Positions 41,373 to 51,400 of a stretch of DNA of 64,000 bases are shown here, piece after piece. The notes below the pieces were generated by a model. The model made no database searches and was not told the origin of the DNA. It saw nothing but the letters and a program-made list of their open reading frames with translations. The translations under genes were made by a program, and so were the position numbers. Numbering within the stretch: the stretch's first letter is position 1; each line of letters begins with the position of its first letter. Origin of the DNA: Halosegnis rubeus (lineage in GTDB: Archaea; Halobacteriota; Halobacteria; Halobacteriales; Haloarculaceae); the NCBI RefSeq assembly GCF_009184545.1, contig NZ_QJOW01000005.1, forward strand, positions 62,001-126,000, given 5' to 3'.

Positions 41373-43053
41373 CCACGCACCAGGATTCGCACTCGTCATG
41401 TCCGCCGTCCTCGTCGCATCGACAGCCGCCGTTCCAGTGGGCGCCCATCCCCCGAATAGTACTGACCACGGCGTTCCGGAGGAGACCTTTCACAAACTGT
41501 GGTCGGGGGATCAAGACGGTGCGACCGACGGTGCGAATCTGAGTAACGGGTCGGCGGTCGAGCAGCTTGGCGAGGGGACCGATGTCCCGTTCGATTCGCC
41601 CCCGCGTGCAGTTGAGCGATGGAACCGTGGCGACCACTCGGAGTTCCCGGCGACCAACAGCTCCGTGTCGATCCATCCACCAGATGCGGACCTCACCAGC
41701 GACCAGTTCATCAAGGAAGCCTATACTGAGGTGTTCGCCGTTCAGCCGTCCACCCGAGCGCGCCTCTCGTCGTCTAGACAGCCGCTTTACGTCGCTCCAG
41801 ACGGGACGCTCCGCGGGACCGTCGATTACCGGGTGGCGGTGCCGCCTGACGACACCTCCGGCGATCGACGTGTCTACTGGAGTCTGGAGAGCCATCAGGT
41901 TGAGGAGACGAGACTCCTCGTCGACGGCGACGAGGAGACGACGGCTGGTGGTTCCCACACGCCGGCACTGTCGTACTCCTTGGATGGATACGCCGGCGAG
42001 GACCACCAGCTCACGCTCCAGGCGAATATCTCGGTCCGACTTCGGAAGGAGGTCGAAGTTTGTACCGCTCACAACGACGAAGGCGATTGTACCAACTGGG
42101 AGAGTTCCGTTTCATACCCGACCGAGACCGTCACGGTAACCGATTCCATCGAGGTCACGAAGTATGACCTCGCGGTATCAGGGTTCATCGCGGAGTATCC
42201 GAACGGTGATCTCGGCCTCGTCGTTTACAAGAACCAGCCGTGGCTCGGCTACCAGTTGCCCAACGGTGATGTCCGAGGTGTCTGGCGGTTCTACTCAGCC
42301 CGAGACAAGGACTGGGATACGCTGGTCTACAGCTCGGACGACGGACAGCGGACCGCCCACTCACCGCTCCATCCACTCCAGGTGAACGCGTACCCCATCG
42401 AGACGGGGCCGACGCCGTCGCCCCGCCGGAACGTGACGATACTGGATGTGTACGGGACGTCGACGTCGCCGCCGACGCTCCCGTCGAACGTTCACCTGGA
42501 TGTTCTCACGGAGTCGTACACGGCCAGCTACGGCATCGCGACGCGGGCCACGACCGACGAACAGCCCGAGACTGTCCGTGCGTGGGGGCTCGTCAGAGGG
42601 GTTGAGGCAGAACGGCCCGCCGATGAGTTCGCTCGAATCCAGATCGACGAGAGCAACCTCTCTCTGGAGGTGGTGAACCAGACCGAAGATACGGTCACCG
42701 TCCGGGTGACCCTCCAGAACGCGAACACCGGCGCACCAATCAATACCGACGAACGGGACGGCTACGTCGTCGTCAACGGGCAGCGGGTGAACACGACCGG
42801 GAACGGAACCGTCACGACGACGATTGAACGTTCCCCTGGCGGTGTGTCGGCCCGATACGAACCCGGCCACTGGTGGCTCAATCCTCCCGGCTATACCGGC
42901 GACTCGGATACTGTCCTGCTGCAAGGCTCAGTGCTCCAGTTGGTGTCGACGCTGTTCCGGATCGGCGTTCCCGTCTCGCTGTTCCTCCTTGCAGTGTTCT
43001 TCATCGATCGGATTACAGGGTGGCGTATCTGGCCCCCGTGGAGGTCACTATAA
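41350..43053 (+). CDS. large surface protein of the T4SS locus
   Basis: A 567-residue protein with a signal peptide (FALVMSAVLVASTAAVPVGA) and one C-terminal membrane helix (FRIGVPVSLFLLAVFFI); everything between is outside the cell. The external part is acidic with many N-glycosylation-type sites (NST, NGS, NTT, NVT). A late segment (RVTLQNANTGAPINTDERDG) looks like an immunoglobulin/CARDB fold. The GTG at 41350 overlaps the end of the pilin-like gene by 23 bases; an ATG at 41398 is an alternative. It may be an adhesin or a conjugation surface factor. Confidence 0.75.
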   Translation: MARVVDSNHAPGFALVMSAVLVASTAAVPVGAHPPNSTDHGVPEETFHKLWSGDQDGATDGANLSNGSAVEQLGEGTDVPFDSPPRAVERWNRGDHSEFPATNSSVSIHPPDADLTSDQFIKEAYTEVFAVQPSTRARLSSSRQPLYVAPDGTLRGTVDYRVAVPPDDTSGDRRVYWSLESHQVEETRLLVDGDEETTAGGSHTPALSYSLDGYAGEDHQLTLQANISVRLRKEVEVCTAHNDEGDCTNWESSVSYPTETVTVTDSIEVTKYDLAVSGFIAEYPNGDLGLVVYKNQPWLGYQLPNGDVRGVWRFYSARDKDWDTLVYSSDDGQRTAHSPLHPLQVNAYPIETGPTPSPRRNVTILDVYGTSTSPPTLPSNVHLDVLTESYTASYGIATRATTDEQPETVRAWGLVRGVEAERPADEFARIQIDESNLSLEVVNQTEDTVTVRVTLQNANTGAPINTDERDGYVVVNGQRVNTTGNGTVTTTIERSPGGVSARYEPGHWWLNPPGYTGDSDTVLLQGSVLQLVSTLFRIGVPVSLFLLAVFFIDRITGWRIWPPWRSL

Positions 43054-43955
43054 TGATCAGAGAACATTCAGAATCCCATGACCGGAATTCGGAACGGTGG
43101 ATTAGTCGACGCCGTCTTTTGGCTTCGTCTGGAACAGCCCTGCTTGCAGGAGTAGCAGGGTGTTCCGGAACCGATGGTCCCGGCAACCAGACTGAATCCC
43201 CAACAGGTTCGTCCTCTACGTCGCCGTCTACAGATTCGGTATTTGAGGAAATCAGCTTCGCGGGACCCAACCTTGTGGTGACGCTGGCTGATGATCACGA
43301 TGTCGACCAACTCAATCTGATTGGTCCAGATGGTACTACGTTCGAACAGTCAACCGTTGCACAGGGAGCTACAAGAGTCGAAATACAGATTGTCTTCAAG
43401 ACTGGTGGGACGTACTCTGCCGGCGAGTACGAGTTAGTCGCCGTTTCGGGCGAGACATCTGAGTCGATGTCCCTGGAGCTTCGGCCCGATATCCAGATCG
43501 TCGATGTCGAACCGGAGTTCGATGAAGATGATGGCTACAGTAGCGGTCGGCTCTTTGTGACGGTCGAGAACGTCGGTACTGGTCCCTCTTGGGTGTATAA
43601 TATTGGCTTCCGGAATGCGCCGTATCGGAACGCACCTGAGGTAATCGAAGGAGACGGCGTTGCTGATACCACGTTCGAGCGTCCGGAGGCGAGCGAAGAA
43701 TTCCTCAGCCCCGGTACTGAACGGGAATTCCTGAAACAACGGGGTGTTCTCGTCATCGATGACAACGACGATGTCTCATGTGAGAGTGATACTGCAGAAT
43801 TAACCGTTGTTGTTCAGACCCCACACGGAGATATTGAGCAACCGATTCGGGCGGAACTGTCCGGTGGATACCACATCGACGATCAAGGCGCAATCCAACA
43901 CCCGTGTAAAGACGTCCAGATTGAACTACTGGACGGGGGTGGAGACAATGCGTAG
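43053..43955 (+). CDS. Tat lipoprotein with CARDB-like domain
   Basis: A 300-residue lipoprotein (RRRLLASSGTALLAGVAGC). It starts inside the stop of the previous gene (TAATG) and ends inside the start of the next, so it is fully built into the transfer operon. The C-terminal half contains RLFVTVENVGTGPSWVYNIG, typical of CARDB/archaeal immunoglobulin-like domains. Two conserved-looking Cys (VSCESD and HPCKD) may pair. The coding sequence looks less GC-rich than the T4SS ATPase genes. Confidence 0.75.
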   Translation: MIREHSESHDRNSERWISRRRLLASSGTALLAGVAGCSGTDGPGNQTESPTGSSSTSPSTDSVFEEISFAGPNLVVTLADDHDVDQLNLIGPDGTTFEQSTVAQGATRVEIQIVFKTGGTYSAGEYELVAVSGETSESMSLELRPDIQIVDVEPEFDEDDGYSSGRLFVTVENVGTGPSWVYNIGFRNAPYRNAPEVIEGDGVADTTFERPEASEEFLSPGTEREFLKQRGVLVIDDNDDVSCESDTAELTVVVQTPHGDIEQPIRAELSGGYHIDDQGAIQHPCKDVQIELLDGGGDNA

Positions 43956-45321
43956 TCCCGTCCGATTCCTAGTTCGCTCTATCTTCGTCTTTTTCGGGCT
44001 ACTGACTACGGGCACTGCTCCGGTTTTAGCTCAAAGTGACGGAGGCAGCGATGGAGGTGCTCTTGGAGACATTATCATCAGCGCTATCCAAGAACTCCTT
44101 GAGATACTCTTCAGCCCTATAGAGACCGTCATAGAGAATCACGGTGATGCAGTCTTGCGGACAGTGGTGGGTACTCCCCATCCAGATTCGGTGTTCAATC
44201 AGCCGACGAACGCAGCGTGGCCCGGAATTTATGACTACTACTGGGAGATGATTATCCCGCTTTCGCTATCGCTGTACGGCCTCTCGATTGGAATCGTCAT
44301 TTTCCTTGAATCGACGAGCCACTTGTTCAACGGATACCATCGCTCGAAGCTCAAGAAACGCGCCTTCGCTGGACTGCTCGGTATCTTGTCGTGGTGGTGG
44401 ATCTCAGCGCTATCGTTGCGGTTTATGGATGCATTGGCTGGGTTCCTCGTCCCCTCGGTGTCAGAAATCTCGCTATTCCAGACGCTGTCGTTCACTGGGA
44501 TGGGCGTGCTCGGCACGGTCGTCGCTCTCTCAACGAATTTGCTCCTATTCGTGTTGATCGGCCTGATTTACCTAGCGAGACAACTGGCACTCTACCTATT
44601 TGTGTTCCTGATGCCACTACTCATTGTATTCTGGATCCCTGGCGTCGGGCCGTTCGCCCTAGTCTCGAAATTCATGAAGAAGTTGGCCGGGTTCTACGTC
44701 CCTTTCCTGTTTATGACGGTTCCAGTTGCTCTCCTGTTCCGTCTCGGGGACATCTTGGGGACGAGCTTCGGCCCCTCAGCCGGTGAGTTCGGGGCTTGGT
44801 TGACGGCACTCGTTATCCCGCTTCTCGCCGTTGCCTCTCCGTTTGTTTTGTTCTGGCAGGCCGGGGCGTTGTTCTTCATCGCCGACAGGGCGGCCAGGCA
44901 TATGTCTGCTGAGAAGGCCCGTAGTCGGTTGTCTAGAGGGCGTGAACAAGTCCAATCGGCCAAACAGGGTGGGAGAAACTTCGTTCGAGGAGTGCGCGAT
45001 GAGCCCGCAGTCAAGAGCGGTGGCCAATACGTCTTGAACTCTGGTGATTCGAGAGCCCACTCTACCGGCCAACGACTCAATACGACTGGCTCTCGCCTCC
45101 GTGAAGCGATCACCGACGGCAGCGGTGGAGGGGGAGGAAACAGCGGAGGCGGAAACCTCGGCGGCGGAAATGATGATTCTACGGCCGGCTCCACCACCAG
45201 CGAGGATAGTAGTGGGAACGACGGAGGCGAGGAATTCGATCGAGACGATGCGTTCCGGGACCCCCAGACTCGGAACCGGAATCCAGATTCAGCAGATGAC
45301 CCGCCACGCTATATCCACTAA
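43948..45321 (+). CDS. VirB6/TrbL-like polytopic membrane protein
   Basis: A 457-residue protein with a signal-like N-terminus (SIFVFFGLLTTGTAPVLAQ), six or more membrane helices (residues about 90-310) and a Gly/Ser/Asp-rich C-terminal tail (GGGGGNSGGGNLGGGNDD). This is the architecture of the VirB6/TrbL/TraG channel component that sits in the membrane of type IV secretion systems. The ATG at 43948 overlaps the lipoprotein end by eight bases. No catalytic motif is expected. Identity rests on architecture and operon position. Confidence 0.72.
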   Translation: MRSPVRFLVRSIFVFFGLLTTGTAPVLAQSDGGSDGGALGDIIISAIQELLEILFSPIETVIENHGDAVLRTVVGTPHPDSVFNQPTNAAWPGIYDYYWEMIIPLSLSLYGLSIGIVIFLESTSHLFNGYHRSKLKKRAFAGLLGILSWWWISALSLRFMDALAGFLVPSVSEISLFQTLSFTGMGVLGTVVALSTNLLLFVLIGLIYLARQLALYLFVFLMPLLIVFWIPGVGPFALVSKFMKKLAGFYVPFLFMTVPVALLFRLGDILGTSFGPSAGEFGAWLTALVIPLLAVASPFVLFWQAGALFFIADRAARHMSAEKARSRLSRGREQVQSAKQGGRNFVRGVRDEPAVKSGGQYVLNSGDSRAHSTGQRLNTTGSRLREAITDGSGGGGGNSGGGNLGGGNDDSTAGSTTSEDSSGNDGGEEFDRDDAFRDPQTRNRNPDSADDPPRYIH

Positions 45322-45327
45322 CAACCC

Positions 45328-46341
45328 ATGAGCTCCGCAACTGACCCCGCGAAACGAATTCCGAAGTCACTCGGTACCGACACCCAGTTCCTCGGGAAGT
45401 ACTCGCTGACGGACCTCGCCGTCGCCGGTCTTCCCGGTGTACTGGTAGTCCTGGTGACGCAGGTCGTTATCCCACCGTCACTCACCGTTCGTGGCATTCC
45501 GGTGTCCGCCCTCACGATCCCCCTCGCAGCGATTGCGATCGCCTTCGGTGGGCTGTTCGTCTACCTCACGCCCGGCTACACCAACAGTCTCGACTGGCTC
45601 GGTCTGTTCGTGAACTTCCACCGCAGCGAGACGGAGATCGCCCACGAGGAGGCGAAGGAGTACACTCACGTCGAGCGCGTCTACCCGCGACAAGACGCCA
45701 TCGAGCGGACGGACCGGGCTCTTGTCGGAGCCGTTCAGGTGTCGCCACCGACGATGGCGCTCGCGACCGACGAGGAGTGGGCCCAGAAGGCGGAGGCCTT
45801 CCAGGACTTCGTCAATACGACCGTCGAGTTCCCGATCCAGATTTACTCGACGACGCAGGCGTTCCCCGCCGACGAGTACGTCGGGCGGTACGAAGACCGG
45901 TTGAGCGACCCGGACGTCAAATCGAACGAGAAACTCCAGGCGCTCATCGAACACTACGTCGACTGGTACGACCGGGAGCTGGCGCAGCGTCAGATGACCA
46001 TTCGCGACCACTACGTCCTGATTCCGGTACGACCTGAGGAGGTCCGATACGAACGGGCCAGCCTCCTCGAAAAGCTCGCTAGGATCCCCGTACTGGGCAT
46101 CCTCATCCAGATTGTCACGGCGCCGCCGGAGGAGGAAGAGCGAGCCGCGATGCTCGAGGAACTGGACGAGCGGCGCCGGCGGGTCGAGCGCGGCCTCCGC
46201 GGCATCGAGGGGTGTGACACGCGCCCCGTTGATGCGGCCGAACTCACCCGCCTCATCGCGGAATACTGGACCGGCACGGAAATCGAGTACGGCGACCCCG
46301 AACAGGTGCTTCGAACGTCCCCCGTCATCAACAAGTCATGA
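45328..46341 (+). CDS. VirB3/PrgI-like membrane protein
   Basis: A 337-residue protein. The first 90 residues hold two closely spaced helices (LAVAGLPGVLVVLVTQVVI and IPLAAIAIAFGGLFVYLT), preceded by GKYSLTDLAVAG, as in PrgI/VirB3 proteins. The remaining soluble part (RVYPRQDAIERTDRALVGAV, HYVLIPVRPEEVRYERASLL) matches the N-terminal domain of VirB4, which in other systems is fused or adjacent. It overlaps the VirB4 gene by four bases (ATGA). Confidence 0.8.
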   Translation: MSSATDPAKRIPKSLGTDTQFLGKYSLTDLAVAGLPGVLVVLVTQVVIPPSLTVRGIPVSALTIPLAAIAIAFGGLFVYLTPGYTNSLDWLGLFVNFHRSETEIAHEEAKEYTHVERVYPRQDAIERTDRALVGAVQVSPPTMALATDEEWAQKAEAFQDFVNTTVEFPIQIYSTTQAFPADEYVGRYEDRLSDPDVKSNEKLQALIEHYVDWYDRELAQRQMTIRDHYVLIPVRPEEVRYERASLLEKLARIPVLGILIQIVTAPPEEEERAAMLEELDERRRRVERGLRGIEGCDTRPVDAAELTRLIAEYWTGTEIEYGDPEQVLRTSPVINKS

Positions 46342-48422
46342 TTGGAAACCTGCTGCCCTTCACCGGCTCGGATAGTTCAGAAACTGACGACGAGGCGACC
46401 GCAGACGAGGCCCCCGACGAAGAGGGGGAAGATGCTGAATCACAGTTTACCGTGGACTACGAGGCCGACGGTGAGGCAGTCGACGGCATCCCCGAGATCC
46501 ATCAGACCGTCGTCTCGCCGTCGAGTATCGAGCGAACGCCCAGCGCCCTCCGGACTGACACCCAGTGGGCGCAGAGTCTGTGGGTCGGTGAGTATCCCGA
46601 TGCTCCGATGGATGGCTTCCTCGAAAAACTGTACGCGGCCGCCGAGACCCAACAGACAGATGTCAGCATCCACATCGATCCTCGTGATACGCGAGAGACG
46701 TTGGATTCGCTGGAGAACAAGATCGAGGACCTCGAAGCCGACTACGAGTACCTGACCGAGAAGCATCGTGCGAGCGCCCGGGGCGTCGAGAAAGACCTCG
46801 AGGACCACCAGGAGATGTACGACGTCCTTCGGAACACGACGATGCAGGCGTTCGACGTCTCGATGTATCTCACGGTCAGGGGCAACGATCGCGAGAACAT
46901 CGACGCCGAGTCGGTGTCGACGACAGCCCGACAAGCGCCTGCGAATCTGACGCCGGTGACGCCCCGGTGGTCACAGCTGAAGACGTTCACCTCAGCGAGC
47001 CCGATCGCCCTGGATCAGTTCAACGAGACGCTCGACAGCAAGACGCCGATGCTCGGCGGGGCAGTCGGCGCGATGTTCCCCTTCGTTTCCGGTGCGTTTG
47101 CGGAACCCGGTATCGAATACGGGACGTACGCGCTGAATTCGAGTCCACTCATCCTCGACCGATTCAAACGGCAAACCGGCTACTGTATGATGGTTATCGG
47201 CCGGCTCGGCGCAGGCAAATCCTTCGCGACGAAGCTCCGGCTCGTGCGGCGGGCGATGTTCGACGAGGATACGGTCGTCATTATGCTCGACCCGATGCGG
47301 GGGTTCGCCGGCGTCAACGAGGCGCTCGATGGCGAGCGGATCACGGTCGGTGGCCGGCGGGGGCTGAACCCGCTGGAAATCAAACCGACGCCCGACCACG
47401 TCCTGCAGGAGGTCGACGACATCGACCCGTGGGGCGAGCAGATCAACTGGGTGATGACCTTCTTCGCGACGTTCTTCGAGCACGTCGCAGACCATCCACT
47501 CGGCGAGCGCAACCAGACGCTCCGGCGGGCCGTCCAAGAAGCCTACGAGAAGCGCGGGATCACCCGCGATCCAGAGACGCACACCCGGGACTCGCCCACC
47601 ATCCACGACGTCATCACGGTCCTCGAAGAGATGGTCGAAGACCCCGAGGAGTACGGCTACGTCACGGATGGGGAGCAGGAAGCCGTCCAGTCCGATGCTC
47701 AGTCGCTACTCAAGGACCTCCGACCGTCATTCCGCGAGGGCGGTGAACTCGAGAATCTGGCTCGCCCCTCCGAGTTCGACCTCGATTCGAAGGTCATCTA
47801 CCTCGATCTCCACCAGGAGGAGGGGACCCGTGGCCGGGCGGAGACCAGCCTGATGATGCAGGTGCTGTTCAACAGCGTCTACGAGCGGGTCAAACAGACC
47901 GACAAGCGCGTCGTCTTCTGTATCGACGAGGCGCACTACCTGATGAACGACGCCGTCTCGTTGGACTTCCTGGAGACAGCCGTCCGGCACAGCCGCCACT
48001 TCGATCTGAGCCTCGAATTCATCACGCAAACGGGGGGTGAATTCGCGCTGACGCCGGAGGCACGCACCATCGCGAACCTCTGTTCGTTGACCGTCCTCCA
48101 CCGCGTCAATGAGGAGAAAGAGAAGATCGCCAAGTGGTTCGACCTCAGCGAGCGGCAGGTGAACTGGGTTACCTCCGCGAAGGCCGGGGAAGACGAGGAC
48201 GGCTACTCTGAGGCGCTCGTCGGTATCGACCAGGAGGGATGGTTCCCACTCCGAATTCGGGCAAGTGACTACGAGGCTCACGTTATCGACGGCGGCGCTG
48301 CGGACGTGGCCGAGCTTGAACCCGAGCCGACGACGAGCGTGACGAATCCAGATAGCCGACCCGCCGGAACGCGTGCCGACGGCGGTGAACCAACTAGCAC
48401 TACCACTCAGGAGGATGACTGA
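46338..48422 (+). CDS. VirB4-like type IV secretion ATPase
   Basis: A 694-residue ATPase. Walker A is GRLGAGKSF (residues about 288-296), Walker B is VVFCIDEAH (about 524-532), and LITQTGGEF-type sensor residues follow (FITQTGGEF). The N-terminal 280 residues match the VirB4 membrane-interacting domain. VirB4 powers pilus assembly and substrate passage. The gene lies between the VirB3/PrgI-like and coupling-protein genes, with ATGA overlap at the start and an eight-base overlap at the end. The C-terminal tail (after about 655) is disordered. Confidence 0.93.
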   Translation: MIGNLLPFTGSDSSETDDEATADEAPDEEGEDAESQFTVDYEADGEAVDGIPEIHQTVVSPSSIERTPSALRTDTQWAQSLWVGEYPDAPMDGFLEKLYAAAETQQTDVSIHIDPRDTRETLDSLENKIEDLEADYEYLTEKHRASARGVEKDLEDHQEMYDVLRNTTMQAFDVSMYLTVRGNDRENIDAESVSTTARQAPANLTPVTPRWSQLKTFTSASPIALDQFNETLDSKTPMLGGAVGAMFPFVSGAFAEPGIEYGTYALNSSPLILDRFKRQTGYCMMVIGRLGAGKSFATKLRLVRRAMFDEDTVVIMLDPMRGFAGVNEALDGERITVGGRRGLNPLEIKPTPDHVLQEVDDIDPWGEQINWVMTFFATFFEHVADHPLGERNQTLRRAVQEAYEKRGITRDPETHTRDSPTIHDVITVLEEMVEDPEEYGYVTDGEQEAVQSDAQSLLKDLRPSFREGGELENLARPSEFDLDSKVIYLDLHQEEGTRGRAETSLMMQVLFNSVYERVKQTDKRVVFCIDEAHYLMNDAVSLDFLETAVRHSRHFDLSLEFITQTGGEFALTPEARTIANLCSLTVLHRVNEEKEKIAKWFDLSERQVNWVTSAKAGEDEDGYSEALVGIDQEGWFPLRIRASDYEAHVIDGGAADVAELEPEPTTSVTNPDSRPAGTRADGGEPTSTTTQEDD

Positions 48423-51400
48423 ACAGACCCCGTCAGAAATCCCGTCAGTGGCTAACGGCGACGAGTACATCCGGATCACTCCCTCCCGGAGCGATCTCGC
48501 GCCGGAGACCGTAGTCCGTCAACTGGCCGGCCTCCACGGCCTTGACGCTGGCAACGACGGACTTCTCGCAAGTATCGGTCCCTTCGGCGATCCGCCACCG
48601 GTGTTCGAGTTCCTCGCAGTGAGTGAGGGGGCAGACGAGCCGGTCGAGTTCTATTACGGGGCCGACCGCCGGTTAGATGCCTTCGAAGAACGCCTCCGGA
48701 CGCTGTATCCTCCGACCGTCACGTTCGAGCGGGTCACCCTTGACTTGGAAACGAAGCTACTCCCATCGACAGCAGACCCGTCTCAGGACCACAGTGCCGG
48801 AGGTGACGATAGCCACGGAATGAACCCCAGGACAGCTGAGGAATTCTCCGGAGACCCGAATTCGGATTCAGAGCCCGTGACTCTCTTCGATTCGACGGGG
48901 CAGGAACCGGTCGGTGATGGCGGAAGTGTGCTGTCGGAGAGCACTATGTCGCAGGACGAGGACGAAGTCTTGTTCGAGGCCGATTCGAGTGACGAGTCCA
49001 CAGCGGCTGGTCCGTCCGACTCCGAACTCGATGCCGATCACCAGCCGGCTCATACGCAACCGACCGTCGATGAGACGACCCCACTCGGAATCAGTTGGCA
49101 CGGGCAGGCTACCCGGCGGGAAGACTGGATGACGACACTACCCCAATTCACGAATACGGAAGACGACGATGACGATCACGCTCGGGCCCCGCTCGCGTCA
49201 CTCATCGATCAGCTGACCCGGGCCGAACACCCGATCGCGTTCCAGGTACTCTTTCAGCGGAAATCGGACTGGACGCACGAGGCACGAGAGCGCCAGCGGA
49301 AGCTCCGTGAAGGCGAAGACCGGGTCGTCGACTGGTTCTTCGGAGAACTCCTCGGAAACACAGAGAACGAACCACAGAGTCCGTCGAACACCGGGCGACA
49401 GCGTCGGTATCTCGACATCGGTGGGCGAGAGCGGGTCGAGGCTATCGACGAGAAGGAGCCACAGCACACGTTCACGGTGAATATGCGGGCACTTTCGCTC
49501 GTGACCTCCGACCGACAACGAGAGCGGGTTGACCATCGTCTCGATGATATCGGGTCGGTATTCGATCACCTGAACGGACCGCACTATCGGCTCCGACCGA
49601 AGCGCATCCGCCGTGGGCTTCGAAAGGGGCGGCGAGCCAAGAAGCACGCCGACCGGGTACTCAACGCTACGTTGGCTACCAAGAGCGACTGGCGGAAGAC
49701 CCGCCCCGATCTCGTCCTCGGGCCGGCTGAGTTGGCGAACTTCGTGGTCGTTCCGCCGGCAACTGACCTCACGACCGAGGGCGGGCGGGGGTCCGACGCC
49801 GAACCCGAGAGCCGGACGCCCCTGCCACTCCCGGCGCAGGACCACATGGATGCGTTCACGGACGCCGGGATGGCGATCGGCCGCGGTCTTGGGGAAGACG
49901 GTACGCCCACGTCGGAGCCGATGCGGATTCCCCCGCATCTACTTCCGTTCCACGTCGGCCGGTTCGCGAAGAGCGGCGCCGGCAAATCGGTCGCGCTTGA
50001 AAACGACGCCCTCTCGCTGTACGACCAGACGAACGGGCCAGTGTTCATCATCGACTCCAAGGGCGGGAATTTCCCCGAGAACTATATGCGGGCTCACGCG
50101 AAGCGCTTCGGCACCGACGACCTCGAGGAGAACGTCCTCCACTTCTCGGTGCCCGACATCCTGCCTGGCTTCGCGTTCTTCGACATCACGCCGGCATTGG
50201 AGGACGGCGTCCGACGCGTCGACGCGATTCAGGACAAGGCCGACCACTACGAGGAGCTCATCAAGCTCGTGATGGGGCCGGAGCGGTACGAGGACGCCAT
50301 CGCCTCGCCGACGCTCATCAAGTACCTCATCAAGGCGATGTACGACGAGGAGTACGGCCTCGAAAACGGACACTTCCGGCAGGATACAAACTACTTCACC
50401 CACGACCAGTTTGAGCAGGCGGTGACCCAGTTCCACGCCGCCGGGCCACCAGATTCGACACCCGAAGATGCACCGCGAGCCAGCGACCCGCAGGTCGCCG
50501 AGAAACTGGAGCGACACCTGCGCTCGAACCCGGCGACGTTCTCGAACGTCGTGAGCGGCATCAGCAACCGGATGGACTACATCACGCAGGACGCCCATCT
50601 CCGGCGGATCTTCAACAATACCGAGTCACAGTTCGACTTCCGCGACCTCCTCGACGAGGACAAAGTAGTCATCTTCGACCTCGGCGATCTCCGCGACGAG
50701 GCCGCCCGTGTGATGACCGGCGTCATTCTGACGCAGCTCTACGATGCTGTCAAGCGTCGCGACGGCGACGAGCTGGCCCGCAAGCCAGACGACTACGTGG
50801 CGAACCTGCTCATCGACGAAGCGTCGTCGGTCGTCGTCTCTGATACGCTGACGACGCTGCTCGAAAAGGGGCGGGAGTTCCGGCTATCCATCGAACTCGT
50901 GACGCAGTTCCCTGAGCAGATGAAGGAGGCCGGCAACCGCGAGGTCTACCTGAACGTCCTGAACAACATCGGCAGTCCGCTCGTCGGGAAGATCGCCGTC
51001 GACGCCGACATCGCCGAGGCACTCTCACACGAGGCAATGGATCCCGTCGAGTTCAAGAATCGGATCAGTTCCCTCCCGCGTGGCGAGTGGATCGCACAGC
51101 TCCCGAGCCCAGAGTTCGGCGAAACCGGCCCCGACCCGTTCAGTATCGAACCCCTTCCGATTCCACCCGGTCATCCCGATAGCGAGCAGCCACTGACCGG
51201 GACGCAAGAAGAGCGATTCCAAGACGCCTTGGACGCCGTCCACGAGCATACCCGCGAGGAGTACGGGGTCGCCGGCGGGACGACCGTGGAGAGCCGTGAC
51301 GCTGCGACTGACGTCGCTCTGGAGAACGCGGATGACCTACCGTTGGAAGTCGCGATGGCCCGTGCGATTCGCGCCGTCCAGCTGTCGAACGACGTACGTG

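Noticed and set aside
46967-47746. Long frame inside the VirB4 gene
   Set aside because: It is a GC-driven frame within a gene with clear Walker motifs; the product is Arg/Pro-rich and unlike any haloarchaeal protein.
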